From assembly GCF_013385985.1 (NCBI RefSeq), contig NZ_JACAOY010000012.1:536064-600063 (forward strand): DNA of 64,000 nucleotides, read 5' to 3'. The position numbers and the translations under genes were made by a program. Below the pieces are notes generated by a model that saw nothing but the letters and a program-made list of their open reading frames with translations, had not been told where the DNA came from and ran no database searches. Shown in pieces: positions 61,566 to 64,000 of this stretch. This DNA comes from Pseudomonas sp. B6002. GTDB taxonomy: Bacteria; Pseudomonadota; Gammaproteobacteria; Pseudomonadales; Pseudomonadaceae. The number at the start of each line of letters is the position of its first letter. Within the stretch, counting starts at the first letter, position 1.

Positions 61566-62486
61566 TCAGGCGGGTTGGGCTTCGAGCCAGGTGGCGTGGC
61601 AGCTCTCGCGCATGGTTTCGCGCAGCCATTTGTGGGCCGGGTCTTTGTCGAAGCGCGGGTGCCAGGATTGGGCCAGGACCAGGGTGGGCAAGGAGATCGG
61701 CAGCGGGAAGGCGCGCAGCGGCAGTTTCAGGCGATTGGCGCTCAGCAACGCTTCCTTGGGCACCGGCAGGAGCAGATCGGAGTCGGGCAGCATGAACATC
61801 GCACCGTGGAAGCCTGGAGCGATCATCGCGACACGACGCTCCAGGCCCTGGGCATTCAGCGCGGTGTCGATCGGCCCGCGGGCCTTGCCACGCCGCGAGA
61901 TACTGATGTGCGAATAACTGGCGAAGCGTGCGGCGGTGATCTCTTCGTCAAACAACGGGTGATCTTCGCGGGCGAGGCCGACAAAGGTGGTGGAAAACAG
62001 GTTCTGCACTTTCACTTCGGGGCTGGCTGGCAGGGTATTGCTCACTCGCAAGTCCAGGCGCCCTTCACGCAGGGCATCATCGTCGGTATCGCCTTCGGGC
62101 ACGAAGCACAGCTCGCACAGCGGGGCGACACGCTCCATGGTGTCAAACAGACGACCGCCATACACCCCGATAAAAAAGTCATTGGCCCGCACACTGAAGC
62201 GGCGGCGCAACGTGCTCAAGTCGACCTGCTCGGCGGAACGAAACAGCACCGCCGCCTGCTCCACCACATTGCGCACCTGGCCTTGCAACTGCAGCGCCTT
62301 GGGTGTCGGCACCAGGCCGCGCCCGGCCCGTACCAGGATCGGGTCGCCCACCGCTTCGCGAATGCGCGTGAGGGTTCGGCTCATGGCCGCAGGGCTCAGG
62401 TTCATCCGCCGCGCCGCGCCCACCACACTGCCTTCGTCGAGCAAGGCGTCGAGGGCGACCAGCAGGTTCATGTCCGGTAGTTGCAT
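61566..62486 (-). CDS. LysR-family transcriptional regulator
   Basis: About 306 residues. The N-terminal helix-turn-helix reads MNLLVALDALLDEGSVVGAA, then RRMNLSPAAMSRTLTRIREAVGDPILVRAGRG, the LysR signature. The C-terminal ligand domain follows (about 90-300), with VQNLFSTTFVGLAREDHPLF. The ATG at 62486 is used, and 62471 and 62495 are alternatives. It lies upstream of the EmrAB operon on the same strand, separated by the REP repeat, so it may control that operon or a distant gene. Confidence 0.93.
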   Translation of the reverse strand: MQLPDMNLLVALDALLDEGSVVGAARRMNLSPAAMSRTLTRIREAVGDPILVRAGRGLVPTPKALQLQGQVRNVVEQAAVLFRSAEQVDLSTLRRRFSVRANDFFIGVYGGRLFDTMERVAPLCELCFVPEGDTDDDALREGRLDLRVSNTLPASPEVKVQNLFSTTFVGLAREDHPLFDEEITAARFASYSHISISRRGKARGPIDTALNAQGLERRVAMIAPGFHGAMFMLPDSDLLLPVPKEALLSANRLKLPLRAFPLPISLPTLVLAQSWHPRFDKDPAHKWLRETMRESCHATWLEAQPA

Positions 62487-62538
62487 GCCAAGCACTCGTT
62501 TTCAGTGGGGGTTACAGCGTACGCAATCCTAGCAGGCT

Positions 62539-63165
62539 TTACAGGTAGCGCTTGAAAGCACGCGGCAGGTAATCGGCAAAAGCCGCTTGGGGGTGAGCCT
62601 GGCACTGACGCACGATTTCCGGCAGGGCGTTTTCCAGCTCATCAGACCGGGACAGGCCATCGTTGTAATCGCTTTTGCCGCTTAATGCCGGAAACATCAC
62701 CGCGACGCGGGTAATGGCGAAGCTCTTCATGGCAATCAACGGGCGAGTGGGATGTTCACGCCGGAACTGGCTGACCTCTTCGTTCAACGCGCTGCAAGGT
62801 TGATAGGTGGTTTGCGTGAAGGTCAGTTGGACGGATTCTTTGCTGGGCGCAGTGGGCGTGAAGATCATGTCGTTCTGCGCCTCGACCACTGCGGGTTGGT
62901 CGGCACTCGCCGCCCAAGGTTTGAAGCGCCATTGCCTGGCCGCGTTCACCGCCGCCTCGCCGAAATCAGGCTGTGTGGCGGTGAGCGCCTTGACGTCGCT
63001 GACCGTGCCGTCGTTGTGAATCTTCAGGCTGATGCGTGCATGCCCCTGGGTGCCAGCCTGGGTTGAGGGGTAGAGCGGCTTGGGCATGGATACCGCTTGC
63101 GGCGTGAACTGGGCAAACACCGAAGTGGACAAAAACAAAGCCGCCGCCAAGACAAAACACCGCAT
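62539..63165 (-). CDS. Secreted protein with a TonB C-terminal-like domain
   Basis: About 208 residues. The N-terminus MRCFVLAAALFLSTSVFA is a cleavable signal peptide. Next comes PKPLYPSTQAGTQGHARISL and the TonB-type stretch KIHNDGTVSDVKALTATQPD, FGEAAVNAARQWRFKP, as in the TonB C-terminal domain. The second half (about 110-208) is not assigned. Unlike true TonB it lacks a lasting membrane anchor and Pro-rich spacer, so it cannot be a classical energy transducer. Role unknown. It stands alone between the LysR gene and an ABC permease gene. Confidence 0.82.
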   Translation of the reverse strand: MRCFVLAAALFLSTSVFAQFTPQAVSMPKPLYPSTQAGTQGHARISLKIHNDGTVSDVKALTATQPDFGEAAVNAARQWRFKPWAASADQPAVVEAQNDMIFTPTAPSKESVQLTFTQTTYQPCSALNEEVSQFRREHPTRPLIAMKSFAITRVAVMFPALSGKSDYNDGLSRSDELENALPEIVRQCQAHPQAAFADYLPRAFKRYL

Positions 63166-63264
63166 CGCCGCAAATCCTTCTACCGGGTATGCCTGACGTC
63201 AAGACGACGTCAGGTTCGGCCGGCATTATCGGGCGCACGCCTGGCAAAGAGCAATCATTCCTAT

Positions 63265-64000
63265 TTAACGCTGCATGCCCCAGCGCTTTACGGTGAGCCG
63301 CTCGAAGGTGTCAAACACCAGGTTTTCCACGAGCAGGCCGATCAGGATCACCACGGCCAAACCGGCAAACACCTTGTCGGTGTACAGCTCGTTGCGGTTC
63401 TGGAAGATGTACCAGCCCAGCCCGCCCTTACCGCTGGTGGCGCCGAACACCAACTCGGCAGCGATCAGCGTGCGCCAGGCAAATGCCCAGCCGATCTTGA
63501 GACCCGAAAGAATCGACGGCAGCGCGGCCGGGATCAGGATGAACAGCACGAAGCGCATGCCTTTGAGGCCATAGTTGCGGCCGGCCATGCGCAGGGTTTC
63601 GGACACGCCGAGGAACCCCGAATAGGTATTGAGCGCGAGCGCCCACAACACCGAATGCACCAGTACGAAGATCAGGCTGTTCTGCCCCAGGCCGAACCAC
63701 AGCAGGGCCAACGGTAGCAGCGCAATGGCCGGCAACGGGTTGAACATCGAGGTCAGGGTACTGAGCAGGTCGCGGCCCAACTGGGTCGAGACCGCCAGCG
63801 TGGTGAGGGCAAACGCCAGCACGATGCCAATCAAGTAACCCTTGATCAGCACCGCCAGCGAGATGCTCACCTTGCTGAGCAATTCGCCGCTGAGCAGGCC
63901 GTCGAACAGCGCCTGGGACGTCTGCAAAAAGCTCGGCAGCAGCAGGTCGTTGTTCTGATACCGCGCGACGGCTTCCCACAGGATGGCCAGCACGATCAGG
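63265..64000 (-). CDS. ABC transporter permease, SsuC/TauC type, partial
   Basis: The frame is open at the window edge, so the N-terminus is missing and ~245 residues are seen. At least five membrane helices are present. The binding-protein-dependent permease EAA loop is visible as SETLRMAGRNYGLKGMRFVLFILIP in place of the usual EAA---G---------I-LP pattern. The overall sequence (LPAIALLPLALLWFGLG, GWAFAWRTLIAAELVF) resembles SsuC/TauC/NrtB permeases for sulfonate, taurine or nitrate-type substrates. The ATPase and binding protein genes should lie outside the window. The substrate is not decided. Confidence 0.9.
   Translation of the reverse strand, partial: LIVLAILWEAVARYQNNDLLLPSFLQTSQALFDGLLSGELLSKVSISLAVLIKGYLIGIVLAFALTTLAVSTQLGRDLLSTLTSMFNPLPAIALLPLALLWFGLGQNSLIFVLVHSVLWALALNTYSGFLGVSETLRMAGRNYGLKGMRFVLFILIPAALPSILSGLKIGWAFAWRTLIAAELVFGATSGKGGLGWYIFQNRNELYTDKVFAGLAVVILIGLLVENLVFDTFERLTVKRWGMQR

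Overview
The window reads as chromosome of a fluorescent Pseudomonas (P. fluorescens group). This rests on high-GC coding sequence on both strands, paired REP-like inverted repeats of the GTGGGAGC...GCTCCCAC type, a FecI/FecR/TonB-receptor iron locus, a pgaABCD exopolysaccharide operon and an AaeA/AaeB/DUF1656 efflux operon. No rRNA, tRNA, CRISPR array, transposase, integrase or prophage core gene was recognised. Most genes are on the minus strand. The first gene (autotransporter passenger) and the last (ABC permease) run off the window.

Layout. 1-3.6 kb: the start of an autotransporter-like gene and three small lipoproteins. 3.6-14.8 kb: a two-partner secretion / contact-dependent inhibition locus (TpsB, a 2883-residue TpsA with a C-terminal HNH-like toxin, an SMI1/KNR4 immunity protein and a second small protein). 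15.2-21.5 kb: pgaABCD. 21.8-24.1 kb: a YdgA/DUF945 protein and an unknown membrane protein. 24.2-29.3 kb: a marR-led efflux operon with overlapping genes. 29.5-31.4 kb: a Fic protein and a DUF2789 protein.

31.4-48.0 kb is the most unusual part. A 2011-residue LEPR-motif/DUF4347 surface protein with 12 Ig-like repeats is flanked by a TolC-like outer-membrane protein, APS kinase, a PAPS-type sulfotransferase and a GT-C glycosyltransferase. Then come a tail-collar protein, a DUF6916 protein and a GNAT enzyme, and finally an exporter-like set: an M50 protease fused to an HlyD domain, a GAF-like/HlyD protein and a periplasmic HlyD protein. No ABC ATPase is present. I read this as a candidate undescribed system that modifies and exports a large surface protein.

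48.2-51.1 kb: a periplasmic repeat protein and a DUF3142 protein. 51.1-53.2 kb: a visibly more A+T-rich three-gene cassette (winged-helix regulator, AbiEii-like nucleotidyltransferase, PP2C-like phosphatase) behind a 28-bp perfect palindrome. It is a candidate toxin-antitoxin or defence module. 53.2-57.3 kb: TonB siderophore receptor, FecR and FecI with a possible Fur site. 57.3-62.5 kb: an EmrAB-type tripartite pump and a LysR regulator. 62.5-64 kb: a secreted TonB-C-domain protein and a SsuC/TauC-type ABC permease.
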